Below, piece after piece: positions 53,738 to 64,000 of a stretch of 64,000 nt of DNA. The stretch covers positions 144,570,711-144,634,710 of the forward strand of contig CM043966.1 of assembly GCA_014529385.2 (NCBI GenBank), given 5' to 3'. Origin of the DNA: Adiantum capillus-veneris (taxonomy: Eukaryota; Streptophyta; Polypodiopsida; Polypodiales; Pteridaceae). A program made the translations under genes and the position numbers. Every line of letters begins with the position of its first letter. Within the stretch, counting starts at the first letter, position 1. The notes beneath the pieces were generated by a model. The model was not told the origin of the DNA. It made no database searches and saw nothing but the letters and a program-made list of their open reading frames with translations.

Positions 53738-55021
53738 TCACTTGTGGACACAAGGCTTGCACATGAAGTCAATAGGGGACCACTTGGAAGACTTTTGGAA
53801 GGGAATTTTCCAGTACTCAGATGCTAAATCTAAGAAATTGAAGTAAGATGACTTGCCTAATTGATCCAAGAGGTTATCAACGCGGGGTAAAGGGTACAGA
53901 TCGTGAACAATGATCTTGTTGAGCGGCCTAAAATAAATGCAAAATTTGTAAGAAACATCATCTTTGCACACTAGATGTGGCTTTGATGCCCATTCACCAT
54001 TGAAAGGAGTATTCACTCCCTTATCAAGCATCTCTTCAATAGCTTGGTTGATCTGTTTATTAGCGGTTAAGGAGTGTCATCGTGAGGTCATTTTAATTGG
54101 AGTTGGGTTACTGGTGCGAATAGAGTGGAAACCAAGAAGACTTGTCTGAGTTGTGGTTTTTTTATGTTTAAATAATGAAGGAAAGCATTGAAGTAAAGCG
54201 CAAACATCTTTAGTGCGGTTGTGAACATTCACAACCGCACTAAAGAGTATTAAACAAGGAGTGTCATCGTGAGGTCATTTTAATTGGAGTTGGGTTACTG
54301 GTGCGAATAGAGTGGAAACCAAGAAGACTTGTCTGAGTTGTGGTTTTTTTATGTTTAAATAATGAAGGAAAGCATTGAAGTAAAGCGCAAACATCTTTAG
54401 TGCGGTTGTGAACATTCACAAGTGTGTGTTGCACATGAACAAAATTTGGACCTTTCTGTGAAAAAATAAATGGAATTGGGAGTGCATGTGGGATCACCAA
54501 GTGAAGTGTATCAAATTGAAGACGATCTTTCATTTTCAAAAAACAACCACAACCAATTGTTATTGGGAAAAATTGATGAGAAAGAACATAAGAATCATGA
54601 GAAAATGTATGTTGAGTAGCATGAAAAGTGCAACGTGTGATTGTGCAAGAGTGGTACAATTGTTTAGTATCCTGAAACACGACAGAAATAGGATCTGTGG
54701 TGCTAGTGGATTATCCTAGGTTCTGGACTAAAGTTTCACTAATGGAGGAAATGGTTCTACCTATGTCAAGTAGTACTTTGTGTTGTACCCGAGAGGTGGA
54801 CTAATGCAGAGCACAACATGTGGCCGAACGAGACTAAAACTTGAATTTGCAGGGGACGCCCTTCCCTAAACCACCCACTCAGATGTTTTCTGGTAGGGAA
54901 GCCAAAGTTGCAACATCTATGACATGAACTTGCACATTTTGAACATGTGCTTACTGCTTTTGTTGATTAAAAATCTCCTACAACGTCACTTTACATGCCC
55001 ATAAATATTACAATAAAAACA
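53738..55021 (-). pseudogene. Minus-strand Ty3/gypsy fragment: zinc knuckle, protease, RT start
   Basis: In minus-strand order: CFYCNIYGHVK, a stop, RC near 55021-54980 (CX2CX4HX4C); VLLDIGRTISSISETLVQ near 54780-54730, a retropepsin site whose Thr is Ile; a linker; then RT with NTPFNGEWASKPHLVCKDD, FCIYFRPLNKIIVHDLYPLP and SSYFNFLDLASEYWKIPF (first catalytic Asp) to 53738. It stops before the second RT motif. A 164-base duplication inside it (54071-54421) repeats part of the linker. Confidence 0.8.
54071..54421 (+). repeat. Identical 164-bp duplication joined by a perfect hairpin
   Basis: GGAGTGTCATCGTGAGGTCA to GTGAACATTCACAA occurs at 54071-54234 and 54258-54421 with no difference that I can find. 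Between them, CTTTAGTGCGGTTGTGAA at the end of copy 1 is followed after two bases by its exact reverse complement, making a hairpin at about 54208-54246. Copy 2 lacks the second arm. Confidence 0.93.
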
Positions 55022-55157
55022 CTTTGGCCTTCCTTGAGCCTCTCTATCTGGTAAAGATAGTCGGTCGTTGTATTGGAGATTTGGATGTCAATGTCCATTA
55101 GTGTAGGAGACTGATCAAAAGAGATGCTTTGATGAGTACATGAGGTAAATATCTGAC

Positions 55158-56500
55158 TTGTGTCATGTTCAAGAGTTCCTTCAATGCATTGTGCATAGTA
55201 CATACCATATAATAAGATATTTTGATAGTTTTAGTGATGCTTTGACAAAAGATGTTGTCTTTTTTAAGGATGGTAAAATCCACTTAAGAGAGACAATTCT
55301 ACCCTTGAGAACTAACTTGGGGAAGGGGGGAATGCACAACTAACCATGCCACCTCTTCAGTTGAGGCTGCTACTTATGGAGCAAAGATCAAGCACTCCAA
55401 GGACTTCATGAGTAATGATGATTATAAGTTGTGGCCCAATGTTGTGGAACGTTGTAGGAAAGGAGATCTTACAAATGAGATCCTACATGAGACAAGGGAT
55501 TGCATATGCCTAGAAACAAGATGGAATGATCCAGTGGACTCGTTGTTAGTGCATGCCTACATTACAAAATGCCAACAAAATGAGGCTATTGTAGAAGAGA
55601 AGCGTAGACGTGAGAATGTTGATAAAGGACCATCAAAACAGCTTCTAGAAGTGGGGGAAGAAGAGACTCAATGCCTTCCCAAATGCCCCCGACACAAGGA
55701 GCATCTCCACTGAAGTACTCATGGAGGAGTCTACAACAAGAAACAAGAAAGAGCCAACAAAAGGCAAGCCAACAGGCTCGACTTATAAATTACAATCTGA
55801 TATTGAGGTTGCTACAGATTGAAAGAAAGTCGTAGAGGATAGGATTTTGAATAGAAAGATCGAGTTTACTATAGGAGAAGACCTTGGCATTGCAAAGCAT
55901 GAATTCCATGAGGAGATCATTGACATCATCAAGAGAAAGAGGAAAACTCTTGCTGAATTTTCTCGTCCACAGGTTGAAGGTGAAACCTTGAAGACACATG
56001 GAATGCAATTGCTAGATAAGGAGGATGATGGAGGTGTGGTAGGTTGCTAACAATATAGTGGGAGAGTGAATCAAGTGCATTTCTCAAATGATGATGAAGA
56101 AGTTGAAGCTATTCCTAGGAGCTACTATTCACAAAGACACTGGGCAAGGGCTACTACAGAAACTTTGGTCAAGGTAGGTGATCTTGAAGAGCCATTTGTT
56201 GCCTTGATTGACCATGGTTCAAAAATAAACATAATGTCAAAGAGTCTCTACAACAAGTGCAAATGGACAATGGACACAGATCATGGTTGGATGGTGAAAG
56301 TGGCAAACAATAAATCCGGTGAACTGTATGCAGCATGTCCAAGTGTGAAGGTGACAATAGGTGATGTAAAAATTGACCAAAACTTATTTGTAAAAGATAC
56401 ATCTTCATATCATCTCATCCTTGGACAACCCTACATCGTGGGAGTTCAAATGGAAATAAAGGTAATGGACGATGGTTAAACATATTTCAGCATACGAAGC
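55158..56500 (+). pseudogene. E4 Ty3/gypsy gag region and protease
   Basis: Plus-strand Gag pieces read DALTKDVVFFKDGKIHLRET, then LWPNVVERCRKGDLTNEIL and IEFTIGEDLGIAKHEF. The retropepsin (about 56130-56480) has its active site as ALIDHGSKINIMSKSLY, Asp-His-Gly at 56210-56218, then ELYAACPSVKVTIGDVKIDQ and HLILGQPYIVGVQ. The DHG form is typical of one particular Ty3 branch and not a local mutation, because the surrounding motif is well kept. Frames change near 55350 and 55840. Closest relatives by eye are distinct from E1, E2 and E3. Confidence 0.8.
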
Positions 56501-56740
56501 AAAGATAGTAAACATGTTGTTCAATTTCTCTCAATTTGTGTAAACCATGAAAGAAATCATGACAACCTCAGAGATCATCCTCTACCAAAGGTGAGCAAAG
56601 AGTTTCATGACCATAGGGAAATGACGGGTTTTGGCCAAGTACCATTGTAAGGCGGGATTGCAGTGGTACAAAAAGAAAAAGGGTCTTGCCTGATCCAAAA
56701 ATAGGTGAAACTTTCTCAACGGGCTCCTTGGTAACAAGGA

Positions 56741-57853
56741 ATGGAGCAATATGTTGAAACTAAATACAAGAGTGTAGCAAAAAAGGTGAGACCCATAGGT
56801 TTACTCTTACCACCCAACAACAGGGAAAAGATTGAGAAGGCTTATTTGCAACCAAGTTTGAGGAATCCTAAAAATATTGGGCATACCTTCACAAAGGATT
56901 CTTTTCAAGAGGTGGAGATTGGTTGCGAGGAGTTTCTAACACAGGAGGAGACAAAGTTCTTTAAAGAAATTCTTTCAAAGCATGGTAAGGATTTTGCATT
57001 TGAGCCACATGAGATAGGATGTGTTGATCCTTCTATTATAGCTCCTATGGTAATTTTTACACCTCATGTGCCTTGGAATTTGTGCCCTATTCCGGTTCCA
57101 AAGGCTCATTTGCCAAATTTAGTAGAGGTACTAAATGAAAATATTAAAATAGGGATTTTGGAGCCTTCTTGTGCTCCATACACAAACACGTGGTTCACAG
57201 TTCCAAAGAAGAATGGTGCTCTACGCTTCATCCAAGATATGCAACCAATGAACAAGGAGACAATTACAAATGTAGGTATAGGTCCAATTGTGGATGATTT
57301 TGAAGACACGTTTGCAAGGAGGGAAATATACTCAATGGGAGACCTCTACTCAGGGAATGATCAATTTCAGCTTGCAATAGAAAGCAAAGACTTGACAACC
57401 ATGAGGACCCCTTAAAGTTTGGTAAGGATGTGTACCTTACCACAGGGAGCAACCAACTTGGTTGTACATATGATGAATGGGATGAATAAGGTCTTACATG
57501 ACTTTATTCCTCAAATCACAATGCCTTTCATTGATGATTTGCATATCAAAGGGTGTGAAGAACACGAGAAAGATGAAGCTTTAGGCCTCACGGGATGTTG
57601 CAGGTTTGTGAAAAATTTCATAAATGATTGTGATAAGATTCTATCTAGGCTGGAGGAAGTGAATCTTACTTTGTCAAGGCAAAATTCTATGTGTGGTGTC
57701 AATGAAGTTCTCATTGAGGGGCACATGTGCTGGCCATATGGTAGGAAACCTTGTCCAACAAAGGTAGATGGAATCCAAGGAATGAAAGAAACATGCACTA
57801 GCATCACTGAGGTTAGAGGGTTTCTAGGAGCATCTGTCTTTTATGTTATTTAG
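56741..57853 (+). pseudogene. E4 reverse transcriptase
   Basis: One frame, broken by TAA at 57413-57415. Key blocks: GILEPSCAPYTNTWFTVPKK, LRFIQDMQPMNKETITN, YSMGDLYSGNDQFQLAIE (first catalytic Asp), CTLPQGATNLVVHMMNGMNK, and MPFIDDLHIKGCEEHEKDEA with both Asp residues of the box. After a deletion the reading resumes near 57590 (GCCRFVKNFIND; SITEVRGFLGASVFYVI), the thumb/connection. The RT core is otherwise well preserved. Confidence 0.88.
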
Positions 57854-58684
57854 ATTCCACATTATGCACATGTAGCTGATACTCTTTATCAATTGCTTAG
57901 AAAGGATTAAAAGTTCAAATGGACAGAAGCACATGTAAAATCCATGAAAAATCTAAAGGAGTTTCTCGAGCCATCACCAACTTTATGAAAGGTAGTCTAT
58001 GAATTTCAAAGACCATTAATTGTCAGAGTAGACACCAGTCCTATAGGAATGGATGGGCAATAGGGCAAGATGACAAAAAACGACACAGGTATATGGTGAG
58101 ATTTGGAGCAAAGGTACTAAGTGCTTGCCAAAGAAACTATCCACAAATAAAGAGAGTTATGGGGTATGGTTACAACCTTGAAAAGTGTGAAAGAGTATCT
58201 AAGTGGTGCATGTGTGGTTGTAGAAACAGATTGTCTACCACTTCTTGGGATGATTACAAGCCGCTCAACGCCAGACATTGCTATGTTTTGGTGGATTGCC
58301 TACATTAAGTCCTTAAATCCCAAGTTTAAGCACAATCCAGGTAAAAGCAACACAATGGCAAATATGCTATCAAGGGCAAGGTATGAAGATGAGTCACAAA
58401 TGATTGATAAGGAAGATGATATGGGCACAAAGTTCTATTCTATCTCTCATGTCAAAGGTAACAATGTCTGCATAAGTAATCCACTTGAATTGTTCTTGAA
58501 AGATCTTTATGATAGTGATTGGCTTATTATTGAAAGATACTTGAGTACTCTAACAAAACAAGATGATTGGTGTAAACAAGAATTTAGGAGGATACGGAGG
58601 AAAGAATACGGGTACGTTTTGAGGGATGGTTACTTGTGGAAGCATCCTACAAAAGGGTGTTACACCACAAAGGGTTATATGTAA
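57854..58684 (+). pseudogene. E4 RNase H region
   Basis: A decayed stretch with several stops reads KFKWTEAHVKSMKNLKEFL and LIVRVDTSPIGMDGQ (first Asp). A clean frame from 58166 gives ACVVVETDCLPLLGMITS (an active-site Asp), WIAYIKSLNPKFKHNPGKSN and TMANMLSRARYEDE, then the spacer before integrase. The final Asp of the active site is replaced by Asn in MANML. Confidence 0.75.
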
Positions 58685-59280
58685 AAAAGAGACTCAAGTA
58701 AAGCTCATGCAGGAGTTTCATGAGAGTCTACGGGCTGGACACAAAGGTGTGTGGGAAACCTTTTTCAAGTTGAAAGAAAAATATTGGAGGAAGGGTATGC
58801 ATAAAGATGTATCACAATTCGTAGAGTTATGTGTAACTTTTCAAATGTATTCAAATGTCCGACATCGTGATGGATTGCACCCTACATATCCATTTGCCAT
58901 GCACTATAAATGGGTTGTGTATCTAGTCACAATGCCTTTAGGACTCTAGAATATGAGATACTTAGTTCTTTCATGAGAGGACCTAACTAACCAAGTTGAA
59001 GGGAGAGAATTAAGAGCTAAAACCACAAAAGTTGTATGAAAATTACTTCTTAATGAGGTGATTTTTTGTTATGGTTGTGTGGGAAAGATCGGTGAACTAG
59101 ATGCTGAGGAAGCAAGGGAATTCTTTTCCAAATTAGGAATCAAGATTTCTCTTACTACAACTTACAACCCTGAAGGCAATGGAAAGAGTGAAAGTGGGCA
59201 TCTTCCTATCATCAAAGATTTGGCCAATCCTTGTGAAGGAAGAGTTGGTGAGTGGCAAAAAATGTTGCCATAGGCTCAAT
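58685..59280 (+). pseudogene. E4 integrase with a deletion at the catalytic core
   Basis: The zinc domain keeps both His (EFHESLRAGHKGVWETFFKL) and one Cys (ELCVTFQMYSN; the second is Phe). The core reads REDLTNQVEGREL, then VIFCYGCVGKIGELDAEEAR and IKISLTTTYNPEGNGKSESG with the Glu. Relatives have about four residues, including the second catalytic Asp, between GKI and GELDA; here they are absent, so this integrase cannot act. First-Asp context is also lost in the frameshift near 58920-58990. Confidence 0.75.
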
Positions 59281-59621
59281 GAAATACTTCTTTCATCGGA
59301 TCCCATCATTCTATCCCTTATAGACTATAACTTTTCTTTTGACATAAGTGTAGTTATCTTGCTATGAACTAGGAAGATTTGTACACACAATTAATCCCAA
59401 TCACTAGGCATAACATATATATTATGGTAAGCACAAATCACAATTCCAAAGAACAATCCATAGTCTGTTTGGTAAGCAGAAATTGAATGCCATTAACTCA
59501 TCTATTAACCCTTTCATATTACCCATGATACCATACGACCATAGCCTTGATGTTTTCATCTGAAGCCCACCATGTAATCTTATTGAATGCATAACAAAAA
59601 ACTCTTTTGATTTAGCGTAAT
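59281..59621. other. No recognised feature
   Basis: Between E4 integrase and the convergent minus-strand ORF. No signal recognised. Confidence 0.4.
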
Positions 59622-60974
59622 CTAAGAAACAAAACCTTGCATCTTGCAGCCTGCTACATTAGGCATCGGGTATCCTCTGCATCTACAACTTGCACTGTAG
59701 TAACCCCCAGGATCAAATGGAATGATAAGGAATTGCCCAAATACTAGAGCAGCATAACATTGACATGAGCATACATTTCCTGTATCAATCAACATCAAGC
59801 ATTTCTGGTGCAAATATGCTACCCCTGGCTCACATAGCACGCAATTACTATGTGTACTTATCAGCATCCATCCATATTGAATCTGCTTACGAACATCCTT
59901 AGAATCCCTTGGATCAAACACCATTGAGATCACATAGCATTGATGGTCTCCACAATATACTAGAGCTTCACCCGAAGCATAGTGCAACACCCACATCCCG
60001 TAAATTGTTGGCAATTTAGGCTCGTTACCAGAAAGCATTAAAGAAATTTGACTCCCTTTTACTGGCATCCAAGACATCACTGACATAAGAATCAATAGGA
60101 ATAACATCCAGATCTAGTTACATTTTGCACATTGCCCAAGGAAATGAAAAACCCTGTGCACCTTTTGCGGTATCAAGGATGATTTAGCATCATCATCCCC
60201 TCTAGCTTCATAGCCATTATGAAAAAACTTGGGAGTCTCTCGACCTATATCATCAAACAAATTTTTATGTGTTGAAATTTCAACTTGATCATGGGGAACA
60301 ACTTTATCCTGTAGATCTTCATCCATAGCATCCTTGGGAAAATCATCCTTAGAAGTCTCAACATTCATCAAAACTGTAGGATTTATCTCCTCATGCAGCC
60401 CATGTACAAGCATAGATCTGTAAAATCCTTGTCGATAACCTATTCACAATCAGCATGATCTAGGCAGTCTTCATAGTCATCCATGTCATTGTCTCATTCC
60501 TCATCTACATCCATGTCACTTAGCAATACAACATAGCACTATAAAGGCTCGTCTGGAACCCCCTCTGAAGAGGTACACGCATCAAAAAACTCTTCTATAC
60601 TGTCATAATCATCTCCTTTAGATCTAGATAAAAAATCATGGATTATGGCATCTTCTTTCATGATAATAGCATCTACAAACATATGGTTAGTAGCAATCAT
60701 AGGTTCATTGACATCCTCAGGTTCATCCTCTATTGGTTCCACAATCTTGGTCACTTCATCAGCTACTGTGTATATAATAGCTTTTTTCATGCAATCATCT
60801 GCAGCAAACATGTTGTCTTGCTTGCCTATAGTGCTGATAGTTTTAGAAATCCTGTAGAGGCTCATCTGCTTGATGAGCTCCTTCAGAATAACCCATGTAA
60901 AGGTCAACAGCTTGTGAACCACTTGTTGAATTGTCTATGTCTTCACTAGAACCATTATTAGAGGTAGCATCCAT
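59622..60974 (-). pseudogene. Second acidic, Cys-rich ORF, broken
   Basis: Product not recognised. From an ATG at 60974 the minus strand reads MDATSNNGSSEDIDNSTSGS; after a frameshift near 60870 it gives ACTSSEGVPDEPL-type acidic sequence (EDEPEDVNEPMIATNHMF) with stops at 60541-60539 and nearby; after another shift, DDFPKDAMDEDLQDKVVPHD; after one near 60050, a Cys-rich end: ALVYCGDHQCYVISMVFDP, NCVLCEPGVAYLHQKCLMLI, VCSCQCYAALVFGQ, FLIIPFDPGGYYSASCRCRG. The architecture (acidic blocks, then Cys-rich end with FDP-Gly-x-Tyr) recalls the ORF at 6204-7412, which ends FPFDPVGCYGKQ. It lies antisense to E4 and beside a fragment of the 45-kb LTR family. Confidence 0.45.
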
Positions 60975-61002
60975 GTGAGCAATCTTTGAAAAAAAAACAT
61001 AT

Positions 61003-61245
61003 AAGCTTTTCCTCTTCTTGTTTCGTTAAGCTCCTCCTTATGTCTCACCTTGCCAAGCTTTGCCAAGTTTTTTGTCTTCTTGTTTCGTTAAGCTCCTCCT
61101 TATGCCTCACCTTGCCAAGCTTTTCCTCTTCTTGTTTCGTTAAGCTCCTCCTTATAACTCGCCTTGCCAAGCTTTTCCTCTTCTTGTTTTGTTAATCTCC
61201 TCCTTATGCCTCGCCTTGCCAAGCTTTTCCTCTTCTTGTTATCTC
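61003..61245 (+). repeat. Tandem 52-bp repeat, four copies and a partial fifth
   Basis: Units begin AAGCTTTTCCTCTTCTTGTT and end CACCTTGCC or CGCCTTGCC. Starts are at 61003, 61055, 61116, 61169 and 61221; the second copy is longer (61 bases). Confidence 0.93.
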
Positions 61246-62032
61246 CTACTCGTTTTCTCCTCTAGCTCGTTTTCTTGCAATACCCTTCCATGCAAAAGGG
61301 ACCGTCCTATTATTAGAGTGCCCCCTCCCTTCGCAACGACGGCGCCGTCGTTGCTAGGGAGGCCATAAAAACCCATCCCATGATGTGGCATGGCGGAAAT
61401 GAGGTGCGCAAAACCGGTTGAAATGGCTCTGAATCTGGTTGCCCTATGGTTTTGACCAAATTTCATTTCATGCCCAACACAAGACGAGGCGCGAGATGAC
61501 TAGCGCGATCATCTTTTCCCTTTCTCCTACGCACTTCACTGTTGAACGCCATCTCCATTTTCCTTACACACTAAAAGCCCTTCTTTTTCTTTGCCCAATG
61601 GGCGGCAATCCCTTTTGGTGAATTTTGGGTGGCCATTTGATTTCCTTTAAGGCCATGGGCTTTGACCCTTCATTCATGAAGGTACCACATTTGGCATGCA
61701 AGTTTACCAAAGCATTGCCAAGCACATGTTTCTCCAGTAGCCCTGTCTAGCTAGGCTTATCCCACAACCAATATGCCCCATGAGACGACATTTTGGACTA
61801 TGAGCTCATCAAGTGCTTTTGTAATGGCACCACTTTTAGCATGGCATTGCTATTCATGACATTTTAATGCTTCTCGAGCTCAATCCATTTAGCATATTTA
61901 TCATCCAAGGCAGTGAGCACATCAGCCGTATCTTCATTAGCTGGTCATGAAATACAACTTAATTGAAGCACCAGTTAACAGTGCACTGCAAGAGATGAAA
62001 TACCGAACAAGATTCAAGTTCCCAACACCTGA
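61246..62032. other. No recognised feature
   Basis: No coding frame recognised. The left half of the 45-kb LTR, which should be here if the copy at 62033 were complete, is not present. Confidence 0.4.
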
Positions 62033-62570
62033 CTGAAGCTCACAATTTCCCAGATGGCACTCCGTACAAGCCGACCAGATTGGTACGGAACCGGCCCTCG
62101 GTGAATCTTTAACGGGGCCAATATCTTGGCGATCGAACTCCGATCACTGATCTGAAAAGACCGACGCGCTCCACAAAGTGAGCTCTTTAGACATGTGCAT
62201 TAATTTAAATTATGTCATCTCAGTTGTAGTTGCCCAATCCGGTATGGATCTGCATTAACTCAAACTTCAAACTGCCATAACTTCTTCATCGTAGCTCCAG
62301 TCGACGAGCCGTAAAGATAGGCCGGTAGAGCACTTCAAGCACTACAGTTTTAGATCATAATCTCCCATATCTACTTACTTTAAGAATAATAATTTTTGGC
62401 ATCATTAAGGCATCTGTTAGCTCTTTTAAGCCGCATCTGGCATACATTAATCATTAAACTTGGCCGGTTAACAAGCCCTGATCACTGAACATTAAATGTG
62501 TAGGCTTCAAAAAAGCTTAGCTTGCATTTCTCTACTCTTTTTCTCTACATGGCAGCGAAGCTGCACAACA
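62033..62570 (-). mobile_element. LTR fragment of the 45-kb family
   Basis: Direct homologue of 46030-46555: shared words include GGTGAATCTTTAACGG, AGGCCGGTAGAGCACTTCAA and GCCGCATCTGGCATACATTA. Its right border, GCACAACA, corresponds to the right border of the full LTR. The left part is missing. Confidence 0.85.
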
Positions 62571-62661
62571 CCGTCGCGGGGACATTCCCCATTTGAGTTA
62601 TTACAGTTTTTCATGATCTGCAAATCCTCCCATCATTGCAACAAAGCGTCACAATTTGTAG

Positions 62662-62841
62662 CAGTTCATTGCATGTCATCGCTTGGAATGTGATGAAATT
62701 TCCAACCAAGGGCTATTGAGAGGAGATATCGTGCTTGGCAGTTCTTTGGTCGATATGTATGCCAAATTTGGTGAGCTTGAGAAAGCAAAAAAACTACTCG
62801 AGAAGCTTCTTCTTGAAATTTCGCCTCTTGGAGTCAACTAA
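62662..62841 (+). pseudogene. PPR protein fragment
   Basis: Plus-strand frame CDEISNQGLLRGDIVLGSSL then VDMYAKFGELEKAKKLLEKL. VDMYAK-x-G-x-LEKAKKLLEKL is the classic pentatricopeptide repeat helix pair, and the preceding part matches the end of the repeat before. PPR proteins bind organellar RNA in plants. Only about 1.5 repeats remain, closed by TAG at 62659-62661 upstream and TAA at 62839, so this is a relic of a gene or retrocopy. Confidence 0.8.
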
Positions 62842-64000
62842 ATATTGTAATTGAGCTTTTTATTCCACTGTTCTTCATGCATCCCATTCAAATCTCTGAC
62901 AACCCTAACTCTCTCATGTTTCATTACAAACAAATCAAGAGAAGCTTGGACACATCCCCTCTGCATTTGCAACAGCAACATATTCCATCGTGCGATGAGT
63001 AAGAAGTGCCACATCCTAGTCTTGAACGCTGAGAACACAGTAAAAAGAACACACCAAAAATTGCATGCTGGCACGTTTCCTTGTATTACAAAAATTGGGG
63101 AGGACTGTGCAAACTCCCACGTGCAAGGACACCAGCACGTTTTCTTTTTTTTCTATAACATAAGAATGAACGTTCGAACACATACAGATAATGAGATTAC
63201 TCTCAGAACCTTTAACATTGTGCTATTACTTTTCTAATGCTTCGTACTTCTTTGCAAGGGACATTGGGAAAATTAGCTATCTCTTGTCTCTTCCTAGCTC
63301 GAAATCCCACAGCAGCACAATCCAGCACCAGGTTCTTGGTTGTTTCAAAGTCTTGCATTGTTTGTTGCTTGGACGTGACTAGTAAGTAAATATCACAAGG
63401 TTCTCATTGCGTTGAATCATACAGATTGAGTCTGACTTATCCTTGAATGGACCATCACCAAAAGCGTAGGATACACCTCAGCAGATCAAAAGCGAGATAT
63501 CACACTTCAATGAGGAAGAAGGCCAGATTTCTATCGTGCTCACAATCATGGATTGATATCGTCGATATAGTCTACCAATGGAGTTCAGACGTTGCAACAA
63601 TATTTAGACCTTTAAGCGTATGCTTTGTTTGTGGTGTAGTTTTCATCCAAAGAAGTACCTCTTTTGATTGTACTCAAGCTCCAAACGAGACATCGATTGC
63701 AATGTTTGCTAGTAGTCTATTGGTATCCAGCGAGGCTACACAAATACAAACACAATGGGTGCAATGCTCCACTTGTGAGAACTCAAGTGCAGGTCGCAGA
63801 TATTGTGTACCCTTACTTCCAGACTACACAAGAAGAATATTGAATGGAAATCACCTTCACATACAACTACTAAGCGTCATTGACATATATCTCAATGCCA
63901 TCTCAACAGTGACAAAAATTGCACGAGGTACACTAGGTAGATGTTCAATATTAGTTAACCCTCTTCTATCGTGGAGTAAAGAGCATAGAACAACCTTCAC
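62842..64000. other. No recognised feature
   Basis: Open stretches on both strands overlap and have no family resemblance. No repeat partner was found in the window. Confidence 0.4.

Noticed and set aside
62838-63237. Open frames at 62.8-63.2 kb on both strands as genes
   Set aside because: They overlap antisense to each other, lack any recognisable domain and follow a decayed PPR fragment.

Overview
This window looks like repeat-rich, non-genic chromatin from a large-genome land plant. The support is entirely from content: Ty3/gypsy, Ty1/copia, CACTA (TNP2) and LINE remnants, a PPR fragment, a RanBP1-like retrocopy, and introns with GT/AG borders. The PPR fragment reads like the very expanded families of seedless plants, so a fern or fern ally is my best guess; this is an inference and not proven. 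I see no intact host gene, no rRNA or tRNA gene, and no CRISPR or prokaryotic signal.

Layout. 0.6-4.4 kb: plus-strand Ty3/gypsy remnant (E1). 4.4-12.4 kb: minus-strand Ty3/gypsy element (E2) of the dual-RNase-H (Tat-like) type with a nearly complete pol, a candidate 3' LTR and a previously unassigned acidic ORF downstream of integrase. 12.4-12.8 kb: the integrase tail of a plus-strand relative, abutting E2 gag, then a polypurine tract and probable LTR. 14.6-17.2 kb: GA/CT microsatellites and small duplications. 17.2-17.8 kb: RanBP1 pseudogene. 18.3-24.6 kb: decayed CACTA transposon, minus strand, with TNP2/DUF4218/DUF4216 ORF1 and a spliced ORF2. 25.6-26.0 kb: tandem SINE-like units. 26.1-29.0 kb: minus-strand Ty1/copia element with internal deletion, iMet primer-binding site and 5' LTR. 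29.6-30.1 kb: LINE reverse transcriptase fragment. 30.2-39.4 kb: candidate non-autonomous LTR element (minus strand) with 285-291 bp terminal direct repeats, a split retropepsin and a broken frame of about 1,190 codons of unknown function. Nested in its retropepsin is a 1.7-kb LTR element with a perfect 5-bp target duplication and a coiled-coil ORF (37168-38883). 39.4-44.2 kb: plus-strand relative of E2 (E3). 45.0-46.6 kb: PBS plus a 1.2-kb LTR of another minus-strand element. 49.9-53.4 kb: tandem array of about 0.95-kb LTR-like units, one carrying a fold-back MITE. 53.7-55.0 kb: minus-strand Ty3 fragment with a hairpin-associated duplication. 55.2-59.3 kb: plus-strand Ty3 element with a D-H-G protease (E4). 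59.6-61.0 kb: second acidic/Cys-rich broken ORF. 62.0-62.6 kb: fragment of the 45-kb LTR family. 62.7-62.8 kb: PPR pseudogene fragment.

How it fits together. Nothing here works as a pathway. The window records successive insertions, nesting, tandem duplication and decay. The most novel content is the cargo of the non-autonomous elements: the coiled-coil ORF at 37.6-38.4 kb, the large ORF at 30.6-34.2 kb, and the acidic ORFs at 6.2-7.4 and 59.6-61.0 kb.
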